Shown: piece after piece, positions 1 to 5,892 of the stretch
Position numbering within the stretch: the first letter of the stretch is position 1
How the letters are laid out: every line of letters begins with the position of its first letter
Assembly: GCA_023428515.1 (NCBI GenBank)
Contig: JAEYXI010000417.1
Coordinates: forward strand, 1-10,195
Direction: 5' to 3'
Length of the DNA stretch: 10,195 nucleotides
Source: Pseudomonadota bacterium
Lineage (GTDB): Bacteria; Pseudomonadota; Alphaproteobacteria; Rhizobiales; Rhizobiaceae
Translations under genes and position numbers: made by a program
Notes under the pieces: model-generated
Database searches by the model: none
Told to the model about the DNA's origin: nothing
The model's input: the letters and a program-made list of their open reading frames with translations, nothing else

Positions 1-79
1 GGGCATCGGTGTGCCCAACACGGCGCGCAACTGGAACACGGTGATCGCGCTGGCGAAGATGGCCGACGCGATAAAGTGA
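1..79 (+). CDS. C-terminal end of an unidentified protein (5' end outside window)
   Basis: An open frame enters from the left edge (first full codon at base 2) and stops at TGA 77-79. The visible tail is about 25 residues, beginning GIGVPNTARNWNTV and ending MADAIK. It looks like an amphipathic C-terminal helix. I do not recognise the family from so short a piece, and no function is assigned. Codon use (GCG, CTG, ATC) matches the neighbouring genes, which supports real coding. It converges on gloA, with about 138 bp between the two stop codons, and hairpins lie in that gap. Confidence 0.6.
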   Translation, partial: GIGVPNTARNWNTVIALAKMADAIK

Positions 80-102
80 GATGATCGGCGTAGGCAGATG
101 CG

Positions 103-125
103 AAAAGGCCCGCGCTTGGCGGGCC
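103..125 (-). terminator. Intrinsic terminator for gloA
   Basis: Read on the minus strand, a perfect 7-bp GC stem (GGCCCGC/GCGGGCC, bases 107-125, 5-nt loop) is followed directly by four T (the AAAA at 103-106 on the plus strand). It lies about 90 bp beyond the gloA stop codon. It is the only hairpin in this gap with a T-tract, and the orientation fits gloA. Confidence 0.65.
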
Positions 126-133
126 AACAAAGC

Positions 134-163
134 GAACGCCCGTCGCGGTGAGGACGGGCGTTC
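134..163. terminator. Second hairpin in the convergent gap, possibly bidirectional
   Basis: A perfect 11-bp inverted repeat (GAACGCCCGTC / GACGGGCGTTC) with an 8-nt loop. Neither side carries a clear T-run, so it is not a classic intrinsic terminator alone. Its place between two convergent stop codons, next to the hairpin at 107-125, suggests it blocks readthrough or protects 3' ends for both transcripts. Confidence 0.5.
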
Positions 164-217
164 ATCGGTTCAGCGTTGGTGGGTGGCCGATGCGCCGAAG
201 CGGCTAGTGCGTCCGCC

Positions 218-658
218 TCACCACGTTCCCGTGTTGGCCATCGATGCCCAGGGCTCGGCCTTTTCGAGCGCCGGACCCTTCTGCAGGAGTTCGATCGAGA
301 TGCCGTCCGGGGATTTGATGAAGGCCATGTTGCCGTCGCGCGGCGGCCGGTTGATGGTGACGCCAGCATCCATCAGGCGCTTGCAGGTGTCGTAGATGTC
401 GTCGACCTCGTAGGCGAGGTGGCCGAAGTTGCGTCCGCCCTTATAGTCTTCGGTGTCCCAGTTGTAGGTGAGTTCGACGAGCGGCGCCTTCTCGTTGATG
501 CCGCTCTGCTCGTCCTCGGGCGCGGCGAGGAAGATCAGCGTGTAGCGGCCCTGCTCGTTGTCGAGACGACGGACCTCCTTCAGTCCGAGCTTCTTGACGT
601 AGAAATCGAGTGCCTCTTCGATGTCCTTCACACGGACCATTGTGTGCAGATAGCGCAT
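218..658 (-). CDS. gloA: Lactoylglutathione lyase (glyoxalase I)
   Basis: 146 aa. Glyoxalase I isomerises the hemithioacetal of methylglyoxal and glutathione to S-lactoylglutathione in the cytosol, the first step of methylglyoxal detoxification. It belongs to the vicinal-oxygen-chelate fold, with two beta-alpha-beta-beta-beta modules of about 65 residues. The metal ligands known from E. coli GloA can be matched: H5 in [11 protein letters not shown]62 in [11 protein letters not shown]80 in [10 protein letters not shown] and E123 in ISIELLQK. Its length resembles E. coli GloA (135 aa) plus a short C-terminal tail rich in Ala, Pro and Trp. The ATG is supported by GAGGAA (plus-strand 664-669) five bases upstream. 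Transcription diverges from the cold-shock gene, and two hairpins follow the stop. Whether Ni or Zn is preferred cannot be judged here; the absence of the extra loops typical of the Zn-dependent class favours the Ni/Co class. Family assignment is firm. Confidence 0.95.
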   Translation of the reverse strand: MRYLHTMVRVKDIEEALDFYVKKLGLKEVRRLDNEQGRYTLIFLAAPEDEQSGINEKAPLVELTYNWDTEDYKGGRNFGHLAYEVDDIYDTCKRLMDAGVTINRPPRDGNMAFIKSPDGISIELLQKGPALEKAEPWASMANTGTW

Positions 659-703
659 GTCTCTTCCTCGGATTTCAGCGGTGCGGGAACATAGGGCGGG
701 GCA

Positions 704-727
704 CCCTTCGCGGCAACCCGCGAGGGG
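704..727. repeat. Strong 10-bp hairpin in the gloA leader
   Basis: CCCTTCGCGG (704-713), loop CAAC, CCGCGAGGGG (718-727): ten pairs including one T-G wobble. On the minus strand it lies about 45 nt upstream of the gloA start codon, outside the ribosome-binding site. No T-run follows on either strand, so it is unlikely to be a simple terminator. It may be a 5'-UTR structure or a boundary between the divergent genes. Confidence 0.45.
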
Positions 728-780
728 GAGCTTTACTGGCGCGATTTACCATCAGACCTTCAAATCTTGGTACATATGCG

Positions 781-801
781 AAAAAAGCCCGAGCGGGCCT
801 T
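781..801 (-). terminator. Terminator-like hairpin plus T6 on the minus strand
   Basis: Read on the minus strand, GCCC-GCTC-GGGC (787-798), extended by AA/TT pairs across one bulged base, is followed by six T (A781-A786 on the plus strand). The stem is short, but stem plus T6 is the usual form of an intrinsic terminator. No gene has been recognised upstream of it on the minus strand, so it would end an antisense transcript of the csp leader or act inside a long gloA leader. Confidence 0.35.
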
Positions 802-829
802 GCACATAAGCTTACGCGCAGTGTTAATC
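800..829 (+). promoter_or_regulatory. Candidate promoter of the cold-shock operon
   Basis: TTGCAC (800-805) and TTAATC (824-829) with an 18-bp spacer, in an AT-rich patch of an otherwise GC-rich spacer. It would start transcription about 40 nt upstream of the preferred csp start codon. The -10 match is only moderate, so this is a candidate. Confidence 0.3.
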
Positions 830-862
830 TTAAATCTAGAATCAGCTGTTCCAGTCCATGAC

Positions 863-868
863 AGGGGG
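863..868 (+). promoter_or_regulatory. Ribosome-binding site deciding the csp start
   Basis: AGGGGG seven bases before the ATG at 876. The upstream in-frame ATG at 858 has no purine-rich sequence before it (it follows GTTCCAGTCC), so the start at 876 is preferred. Confidence 0.6.
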
Positions 869-875
869 CGTTCTG

Positions 876-1469
876 ATGGGGGAAAAAGCCTCTATCACGA
901 GGCATGAAGATGCCAGAGACGAAGCCTTTGTCGGCAACGAAGACAACGATGCGGGGGTCATCGAGGTTTCCGGCGCCATCAAATGGTTCGACGTCGCAAA
1001 GGGCTATGGATTCGTCCTGCCCGACGGCGGCGGTCTTGGCGACGTTCTGATCCATGTGACCTGCCTCAGGCGCGACGGTTTCCACACCGCGCTCGAGGGC
1101 TCGCGGGTTGTCTGCCTGGTGAAGAAGGGCGATCGAGGTCTGCAGGCCTTCCGCGTCATCTCCATGGACAATTCGACGGCGGTGCATCCGGCGGAGATGC
1201 AAGAGCAGCGCACGCATGTCGTGGTCACGCCGGAGAGCGGACTCGAGCGCGCGCTGGTCAAGTGGTTCAACCGCACGAAGGGTTTCGGCTTCCTGACGCG
1301 CGGCGAAGGCACGGAGGATATCTTCGTGCACATGGAGACGCTGAGGCGCTACGGCCTGACCGAACTCCGGCCGGGACAGGTGGTGCTGGTGCGCTACGGA
1401 CGCGGCGACAAGGGCCTTATGGCCGCCGAAATTCATCCCGATATCGGAACCTTGCCGGTCGCACACTGA
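876..1469 (+). CDS. Two-domain cold-shock (CspA-family) protein
   Basis: 197 aa from the preferred start (203 aa if the ATG at 858 is used). It contains two cold-shock domains. The first spans about residues 31-97, with RNP1-like KGYGFV and RNP2-like VLIHV. The second spans about 124-186, with KGFGFL and IFVHM. Both begin with the usual KWF signature ([18 protein letters not shown]). Such OB-fold domains bind single-stranded RNA and DNA and act as RNA chaperones or antiterminators. The acidic N-terminal stretch (about residues 1-28) and a linker of about 27 residues between the domains are not part of the fold. Single-domain CspA is about 70 aa, so this is the double-domain type common in alphaproteobacteria. 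The DUF192 gene follows after 42 bp and is probably co-transcribed. Cold induction cannot be inferred from sequence alone; several family members respond to stationary phase instead. Confidence 0.93.
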   Translation: MGEKASITRHEDARDEAFVGNEDNDAGVIEVSGAIKWFDVAKGYGFVLPDGGGLGDVLIHVTCLRRDGFHTALEGSRVVCLVKKGDRGLQAFRVISMDNSTAVHPAEMQEQRTHVVVTPESGLERALVKWFNRTKGFGFLTRGEGTEDIFVHMETLRRYGLTELRPGQVVLVRYGRGDKGLMAAEIHPDIGTLPVAH

Positions 1470-1511
1470 ACTCCCGTCGCGGCCGTCCAGGACCGCCTTG
1501 GGGACGCTTGA

Positions 1512-2024
1512 ATGATTCGCAAGACACTGCTGGCCATCGTGGCGATCGTCGTCATCGTCGGCGCGCTCGGTTTCTATCTCGGCATGCCGCAATCGTCGGC
1601 CGATCAGGCGATGCGCCTGCCGGTCGACCCGGCGCCGCTGGTCGCCGAGACTGCGGCGGGCGAGCGCTCCTTCACCATCGAGATCGCGGACGACACCAGC
1701 GAGCGCTCCGCCGGGCTGATGTTTCGCGAAACCATGGATGACGACCACGGCATGCTGTTCGTCTTTCCCGAAACCAGGGACCTGGCGTTCTGGATGAAGA
1801 ACACGCCCATGCCGCTCGATCTTATCTTCATCGGAGAGGATGGGGGGGTGCGCGCCGTACTTCCGGGCGAACCCTTCTCGGAGGTGGAGATTTCGCCTGG
1901 CGAGCCGGCGCGCTTCGTCCTGGAGTTGAAGCGCGGGACCGCCGAGAAGGCCGGCATCAAGGACGGCGACATGATACGCCACCCAGCGATCGATGCGGCG
2001 CAGCGCGCTGGCAATGCCGGCTAA
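1512..2024 (+). CDS. DUF192 family protein with N-terminal membrane anchor
   Basis: 170 aa. Residues 5-24 form one hydrophobic segment after a short positive N-terminus (MIRK), either a signal anchor or an uncleaved export signal, so the rest probably faces the periplasm. The DUF192 domain covers about residues 50-157, with its conserved blocks ERSAGLMFRETM (64-75), GMLFVFP (80-86), FWMKNTPMPLDLIFI (93-107) and a C-terminal GIKDGDMI (148-155). The biochemical function of DUF192 is unknown. GGGGAC lies seven bases before the ATG. It sits 42 bp after the double cold-shock gene without a visible terminator between them, so co-expression is likely. A pairing of a cold-shock gene with DUF192 in alphaproteobacteria is from memory and was not checked. 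The family assignment is sound; the role is open. Confidence 0.9.
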   Translation: MIRKTLLAIVAIVVIVGALGFYLGMPQSSADQAMRLPVDPAPLVAETAAGERSFTIEIADDTSERSAGLMFRETMDDDHGMLFVFPETRDLAFWMKNTPMPLDLIFIGEDGGVRAVLPGEPFSEVEISPGEPARFVLELKRGTAEKAGIKDGDMIRHPAIDAAQRAGNAG

Positions 2025-2104
2025 CGGCTTCAACCGCAGGCGGCCTGACGTGATGCCTGGCGGACGGTAAAATGGTTTCAATCCTCAAGGGAATTGCCGG
2101 CGCG

Positions 2105-2875
2105 ATGCAGTTTTTCAGCCATGACGGCTTCGACTTCGCCTATATCGACCAGCAGCCGTCGCCCGACGCCGAACCCATTCTGCTCATCCACGGCTTCGCC
2201 TCGACGCATATGGTCAATTGGGTATCGCCAGGCTGGGTGAAGACGCTCACCGATGCCGGCTACCGGACGATCGCCTTCGACAATCGCGGCCACGGCTCGA
2301 CATCGAAGAGCTACGACACCGCCGACTACACGCCGCAGAAGATGGCGGGCGACGCCGCGGCGCTGCTCGGCCACCTCGGCATCAGCCGAGCCCATGTGAT
2401 GGGGTATTCCATGGGCGCGCGCATCGCCGCCTTCCTGGCGCTGGCGGAACCGCAACTGGTCGCCACGCTGATCTTCGGCGGGCTCGGCAGCGGACTTGTC
2501 GACGGGGTCGGCGACTGGGACCCGATCGCGTCGGCGCTGCTTGCGGAGGACGCAGCGAGCGTCACCCATCCGCGCGGCAAGGCGTTCCGCACCTTCGCCG
2601 ACCAGACGAAGAGCGACCGCAAGGCGCTCGCGGCCTGCATCGTCACTTCGCGTGTGGAACTCACCGAGGCAGAGGTCGCCCGGATCACGCAGCCCACGCT
2701 GATCGCGGTCGGCACCAAGGACGACATAGGCGGTTCAGCCCAGGAACTCGCTGGCCTGATGCCGAACGCCGAGAGCTTCGCCATAGAGGGCCGCGATCAC
2801 ATGCTTGCGGTCGGCGACAGGAGCTTCAAGCAGCGTGCCGTCGAGTTCCTCAAGGAACATCCGATAAACGCATGA
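2105..2875 (+). CDS. Alpha/beta-fold hydrolase
   Basis: 256 aa from ATG 2105; an in-frame ATG at 2072 would add 11 residues (MVSILKGIAGA) that look unlike the family start. The usual first strand follows at once in FFSHDGFDFAYID. Family marks in order are the oxyanion-side HGFAS near residue 29, AFDNRGHGSTSK near 57-68, the nucleophile elbow GYSMGAR with Ser102, the acid in VGTKDD (about Asp206) and the base in GRDHM (His232). A complete Ser-Asp-His triad is therefore present. No signal peptide is visible, so it should be cytosolic. The substrate cannot be deduced; esterase, lactonase and haloperoxidase-like members share this layout. The lid region (about residues 128-185) is short. It lies 80 bp after the DUF192 gene on the same strand, so it may be the last gene of that unit. 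The ribosome site is weak for both starts (AAGGGAA at 2087-2093 is rather far from 2105). Confidence 0.88.
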   Translation: MQFFSHDGFDFAYIDQQPSPDAEPILLIHGFASTHMVNWVSPGWVKTLTDAGYRTIAFDNRGHGSTSKSYDTADYTPQKMAGDAAALLGHLGISRAHVMGYSMGARIAAFLALAEPQLVATLIFGGLGSGLVDGVGDWDPIASALLAEDAASVTHPRGKAFRTFADQTKSDRKALAACIVTSRVELTEAEVARITQPTLIAVGTKDDIGGSAQELAGLMPNAESFAIEGRDHMLAVGDRSFKQRAVEFLKEHPINA

Positions 2876-2910
2876 TGACGTCGCGGTAATGCCGGCCCAC
2901 CGAACGCAGG

Positions 2911-3129
2911 CTACGGCGTCAGGTGCAGGAACTTGAGAATCTTTCTCACCAGGCTGATTTCCCGATGGAGGTCCGACCTGACCGTCTCCACTGTCTCGTG
3001 GATCTCCAGATAGGCTGAACGATTGGCTTCGCTGTTGTCGTCAGCGATTCTTTCCAACGCAACTCGCTCGGCCTCCATCAGGCGGTCCAGGGCTCGCTGA
3101 AGGGATTTCGTGTTCTGTCGGGCTATCAT
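2911..3129 (-). CDS. Small helical hypothetical protein
   Basis: 72 aa, not recognised. It is almost wholly charged and helix-forming: two predicted helices (about residues 8-30 and 34-66) rich in Glu, Arg, Leu and Ala in a heptad-like pattern, ending KILKFLHLTP. There is no membrane segment, Cys or His cluster, or signal peptide. It converges on the hydrolase with 35 bp between stop codons. The ATG at 3129 is the only start before an in-frame TGA upstream, and no clear Shine-Dalgarno site precedes it, so a weak or leaderless start, or non-coding status, remains possible. Base composition and lack of Pro clustering resemble a real protein more than a shadow frame. It could be a coiled-coil adaptor or a regulator of a partner encoded elsewhere; nothing here says which. 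Confidence 0.5.
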   Translation of the reverse strand: MIARQNTKSLQRALDRLMEAERVALERIADDNSEANRSAYLEIHETVETVRSDLHREISLVRKILKFLHLTP

Positions 3130-3197
3130 ATGTGTTTTCGCAAGGCTTTCGGGGCAATCGGGCCATGATCATGCCTGCCGAACCGTGCGGACAAGTA

Positions 3198-3210
3198 CGT
3201 AACAGTTACG
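3198..3210. repeat. Perfect palindrome, possible operator
   Basis: CGTAAC-A-GTTACG, six-base arms around one base, in the spacer between the small minus-strand gene and tRNA-Cys. It lies about 70 bp upstream of the small gene's start codon. Arms of this length around a single base fit a dimeric regulator site better than an RNA hairpin. The core GTAACAGTT recurs at 9841-9849. Confidence 0.35.
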
Positions 3211-3257
3211 AGTGGGCAACCACGGCAAAGGAACCCTTCAGAATGAAATCCCAGCCG

Positions 3258-3286
3258 CTTGACGCCCATTGCGCTGCAACCTATTG
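3258..3286 (+). promoter_or_regulatory. Promoter of tRNA-Cys
   Basis: CTTGAC (3258-3263), a 17-bp spacer and CTATTG (3281-3286) closely match the rhizobial housekeeping consensus CTTGAC-N17-CTATAT. The predicted start is about 18 bp before the mature tRNA 5' end. This is the best promoter match in the window. Confidence 0.7.
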
Positions 3287-3309
3287 AACCGATGCGCCCG
3301 AAGCGGCGA

Positions 3310-3383
3310 GGCCTCGTGGCGGAGTGGTTACGCAGAGGACTGCAAATCCTTGCACCCCGGTTCGATTCCGGGCGAGGCCTCCA
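3310..3383 (+). tRNA. tRNA-Cys (anticodon GCA)
   Basis: 74 nt including an encoded CCA. The acceptor stem GGCCTCG/CGAGGCC is perfect. The anticodon loop CTGCAAA (3340-3346) gives anticodon GCA at 3342-3344, and the T arm contains GGTTCGATTCC. The discriminator base is T (3380), the U73 identity element of cysteine tRNAs. A strong promoter lies just upstream. No T-tract terminator follows within the 86 bp before the methyltransferase start, so the two genes may share a transcript. Confidence 0.97.
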
Positions 3384-3469
3384 CTTCGAGCGACGGGTCC
3401 GGGCGAGCTATCGTGGCGGAACGTGTAATTGAGGGCGCGCGGCGCGCGCATGGTCCGGGCCAGACGAAG

Positions 3470-4141
3470 ATGACTGCAGATTTCTCCGAACTCCGCGTCA
3501 AGATGGTCGACGGCCAGATCCGCACCACCGACGTGACCAGCCTGCCGCTGCTGTCGGCCATGCTCACGGTGCCGCGCGAAGTTTTCGTGCCCGACAGCCG
3601 CAAAGGGCTCGCCTATATCGACGAGAGCATACTGATCTCTGAAAAGGCGGGGCCGGGCGCGCGCTACCTGATGAAGCCGTCGCCCTTCGCTAAACTGGTC
3701 CAACTCGCCGAGATCGGTCCCAACGACAAGGTGCTCGATGTCGGCACGGGTACCGGCTATTCGGCGGCCATCCTGTCGCGGCTGGCGAAATCCGTTGTTG
3801 CACTTGAGAGCGACGATTCCCTGGCCGGCAAGGCGGAGGCAACGCTCGCGAGCCTCGGCTGCGACAATGTCTCGGTCGTCCGCGGTGACCTGAAGGCAGG
3901 TCATAAGGCCGGCGCACATTATGATGTCATCATTGTCGAAGGCAGCGTCGAGGAGCTTCCCGAAACGCTGACTGAGCAGCTAGCCGAGGACGGGCGGTTG
4001 GTCGTGGTTGAAGGGGATGGCGGCGGCGCCATCGCGCGCATCTATCTGAAATCCAACGGGGTTGCGACAGGTCGCCGCGCCTTTAATGCGGCAGTTAGGC
4101 CACTACCGGGATTTGAACGCGCCCCCGCATTCGAATTCTGA
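3470..4141 (+). CDS. PIMT-like SAM-dependent methyltransferase lacking the usual active-site motif
   Basis: 223 aa. Protein-L-isoaspartate O-methyltransferases repair damaged Asp/Asn residues in the cytosol using SAM. The N-terminus (LRVKMVDGQIRTTDVT, then VPREVFVP at about 35-41) and SAM motif I, VLDVGTGTGYSAAIL (88-102), with the acidic E113 after the next strand, place it in the PIMT family. However, the PIMT signature TISQPY, which holds the catalytic Ser (Ser59 in E. coli Pcm), is here YLMKPSPFAKL (about 67-77), and the usual IIVTAAP is IIVEGSVEELP (154-164). It may therefore methylate something else or bind SAM only. The frame is open upstream through the tRNA, but ATG 3470 is chosen because homology starts there and an earlier start would run through tRNA-Cys. 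The Shine-Dalgarno site is weak (GAAG abutting the ATG). tolC follows on the same strand. Confidence 0.85.
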   Translation: MTADFSELRVKMVDGQIRTTDVTSLPLLSAMLTVPREVFVPDSRKGLAYIDESILISEKAGPGARYLMKPSPFAKLVQLAEIGPNDKVLDVGTGTGYSAAILSRLAKSVVALESDDSLAGKAEATLASLGCDNVSVVRGDLKAGHKAGAHYDVIIVEGSVEELPETLTEQLAEDGRLVVVEGDGGGAIARIYLKSNGVATGRRAFNAAVRPLPGFERAPAFEF

Positions 4142-4164
4142 CCGCTTGCCTCTTGCACGAGCCG

Positions 4165-4189
4165 CGAAGCCATGATGCTTTAAGCTTCG
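4165..4189. repeat. Hairpin between the methyltransferase and tolC
   Basis: CGAAGC (4165-4170) pairs perfectly with GCTTCG (4184-4189) across a 13-nt loop, and a neighbouring CC/GG can extend it past one bulge. No T-run follows on the plus strand. It may weaken readthrough into tolC or be part of the tolC control region. The remainder of this 183-bp spacer holds a GGCCGG direct repeat (4235-4240, 4248-4253) and the palindrome CAGCCGGCTG (4255-4264), and no promoter I would trust. Confidence 0.3.
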
Positions 4190-4313
4190 GGACCGTTATC
4201 GTCGATTTAACGCAAAGTCTAACAGCGTGAAATTGGCCGGAAACCAAGGCCGGACAGCCGGCTGGGAGCACAGAGGACCGAGAATCAGTCCAAGCGCTCC
4301 CGCGAAAACGGAT

Positions 4314-4317
4314 GAGG
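4314..4317 (+). promoter_or_regulatory. Ribosome-binding site deciding the tolC start
   Basis: GAGG seven bases before GTG 4325. The in-frame TTG at 4319 would leave only one base of spacing and is therefore unlikely. The ATG at 4312 is in another frame. Confidence 0.5.
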
Positions 4318-4324
4318 GTTGAGT

Positions 4325-5713
4325 GTGTCGTTGGTAGCCAGGAAAGTTCTCGCCGCCGCATTGTTTGCCGCGACGGCGCTGTCTCCGGCGGTTGCGTCTG
4401 CCGAGACGTTGTTCGGCGCGCTGTCGAAGGCCTACCAGTTCAATTCGACCCTGAATTACAGCCGGGCCGGCGTCCGCGTTACCGACGAGAATGTGCCGAT
4501 AGCGAAGTCGGGCATGCGTCCGACCATCGGAGCCAGCGGCAGCATCGACTATAGCTCCTCCGAAAGAACGCTCGGGACCGCCCGCCTGACGACAGGGTCC
4601 TTCGGTGTGCAGATTGACCAGTTACTGTTCGACGGTTTCCAGACCAGGAACAATGTCCGCGCCGCCGAAGCGCAGGTGCGCGGCTCCGTCGAGAGCCTGC
4701 GCAACGACGAGCAGAATACGCTGTTCGATGCAGCGAGCGCCTACATGGACGTCATTCGCGACCGGCAGATCGCCGTGCTGACCGAGCAGAACCTGCAGTT
4801 CCTGACCGAGCAGGCGCGCGCGGCGCGTTCACGCTTCGAGGTTGGCGAAGGGACCCGCACCGATGTGGCGCAGGCCGATGCCAGCCGTTCCGCTGCCATC
4901 GCTCAGCTTGCCGCTGCGAGGGCGCAGGCCCAGGCGAGCGAGGCGACCTACCGCCAGGTGATCGGCGATGCGCCCGGGAAGCTTCAGCCGGGACAACCGC
5001 TTGCCAAGATGCTGCCGAAGACCTTGGATCAGGCGATCACAATGGCTGCCGCGGACCACCCCGCCATTATCGCGATGGAGCATCTGGTAGACGCGGCCGC
5101 CTTCACGGTGAAGTCGACTGAGGGGCGGCTGCTGCCTCAGGTTTCGGCGTCCGCCGGCGTGCAGCGCAGCTACCAGAATACCGAGGGCTTGCCCGGCGTC
5201 GGAACGACGAGCGACGGAACGTTCAATTCCGCGTCGGTGGGCGCGACGCTAACGATCCCGATCTACACCGGCGGCCGCACTTCGGCGCAGGTGCGGCAGT
5301 CGAAGGAATCGCTCGGCCAGGCGCGCATCCAGGTCGATGTCACTCGCGATACGGTTCGCCAGGCGGTTGTTTCGGCTTGGACGCAATATGTCGCCGCACG
5401 CGAGAGCGTTACGGCCAATCGCGAGCAGGTCGCCGCCCAACAACTCGCGCTCAACGGGGTGATCGAGGAGCGCAATGTCGGCCAGCGCACGACCCTCGAC
5501 GTGCTCGACTCGCAGGCTGACGTCATCACCGCGCAGATCAATCTGGCGAGTTCGGAGCGCGATGTGGTGGTCGCGAGCTACGCCATCATTCAGTCTATGG
5601 GCGCGCTGTCGGCGGGGCGTCTCGGCCTCCAGGTGGCGGTGCATCGGCCGCAGGAGCACTACGACGCCGTGAAGGACAAGTGGGGCGGCCTACGCACGCC
5701 TGACGGCCGCTGA
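4325..5713 (+). CDS. tolC: TolC-family outer-membrane channel protein
   Basis: 462 aa from GTG 4325 (464 from TTG 4319). TolC trimers form the outer-membrane duct for type I secretion and RND or ABC efflux. A signal peptide is clear: MSLVARK, a hydrophobic stretch, then VASA before ETLF (cleavage about 26/27). Two outer-membrane-efflux-protein repeats follow. The first has the strand-turn signature LFDGFQTRNNVRAAEAQV beginning at residue 101. The second has the matching YTGGRTSAQVRQSKE at about 314. Long Ala/Gln/Arg-rich helices follow each, as expected for the periplasmic tunnel. Length and the short C-terminal tail ending in LRTPDGR fit rhizobial TolC. No ABC or membrane-fusion gene is adjacent, so it probably serves several pumps from one copy. 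popZ follows on the same strand after 179 bp. The start codon is the main uncertainty. Confidence 0.95.
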   Translation: MSLVARKVLAAALFAATALSPAVASAETLFGALSKAYQFNSTLNYSRAGVRVTDENVPIAKSGMRPTIGASGSIDYSSSERTLGTARLTTGSFGVQIDQLLFDGFQTRNNVRAAEAQVRGSVESLRNDEQNTLFDAASAYMDVIRDRQIAVLTEQNLQFLTEQARAARSRFEVGEGTRTDVAQADASRSAAIAQLAAARAQAQASEATYRQVIGDAPGKLQPGQPLAKMLPKTLDQAITMAAADHPAIIAMEHLVDAAAFTVKSTEGRLLPQVSASAGVQRSYQNTEGLPGVGTTSDGTFNSASVGATLTIPIYTGGRTSAQVRQSKESLGQARIQVDVTRDTVRQAVVSAWTQYVAARESVTANREQVAAQQLALNGVIEERNVGQRTTLDVLDSQADVITAQINLASSERDVVVASYAIIQSMGALSAGRLGLQVAVHRPQEHYDAVKDKWGGLRTPDGR

Positions 5714-5723
5714 GCTTCACGCC

Positions 5724-5783
5724 GGCGCGGGGAATTCGCCCGCAAGTTGTTGAAATAGCAATCTTGTTGAAATCCCCGGCGCC
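5724..5783. repeat. Long-range inverted repeat enclosing a direct repeat (tolC-popZ spacer)
   Basis: GGCGCGGGGA (5724-5733) pairs with TCCCCGGCGCC (5773-5783) through ten base pairs with one bulged G. The roughly 40-nt loop contains TTGTTGAAAT at 5747-5756 and again at 5764-5773, repeated at a 17-bp interval; the second copy overlaps the right arm by one base. No T-run follows. It might be a transcript-stabilising structure behind tolC, or a paired binding site in the popZ control region. Confidence 0.45.
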
Positions 5784-5892
5784 TGGAGTTTGGGGATTCT
5801 CGTAGGCCCCTCCGTCCGCTACGCTTTTCACCAATGATTCGGCAGCCGCGAGGGCAGAGCCGAGTTGGCCACAGGGGCGGGCGGACGTGACG

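Noticed and set aside
675..2081. Open frame of 468 codons on the minus strand opposite csp and DUF192
   Set aside because: Both sense genes have clear domains; the product is His/Arg/Asp-rich with no domain, as expected of an antisense shadow.
3269..3469. 67-residue N-terminal extension of the methyltransferase
   Set aside because: It would be translated from the tRNA-Cys gene; family similarity begins at ATG 3470.
4095..4135. tRNA-like 3' half on the minus strand (GTTCAAATCCCGG)
   Set aside because: It resembles a T loop, but the flanking bases form neither a T stem nor an acceptor stem, and the plus strand codes for PLPGFERAP of the methyltransferase.
4235..4264. Clustered GGCCGG repeats and CAGCCGGCTG palindrome upstream of tolC
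   Set aside because: Short GC-only repeats are common by chance in DNA of this composition; kept only as a note in the tolC spacer entry.
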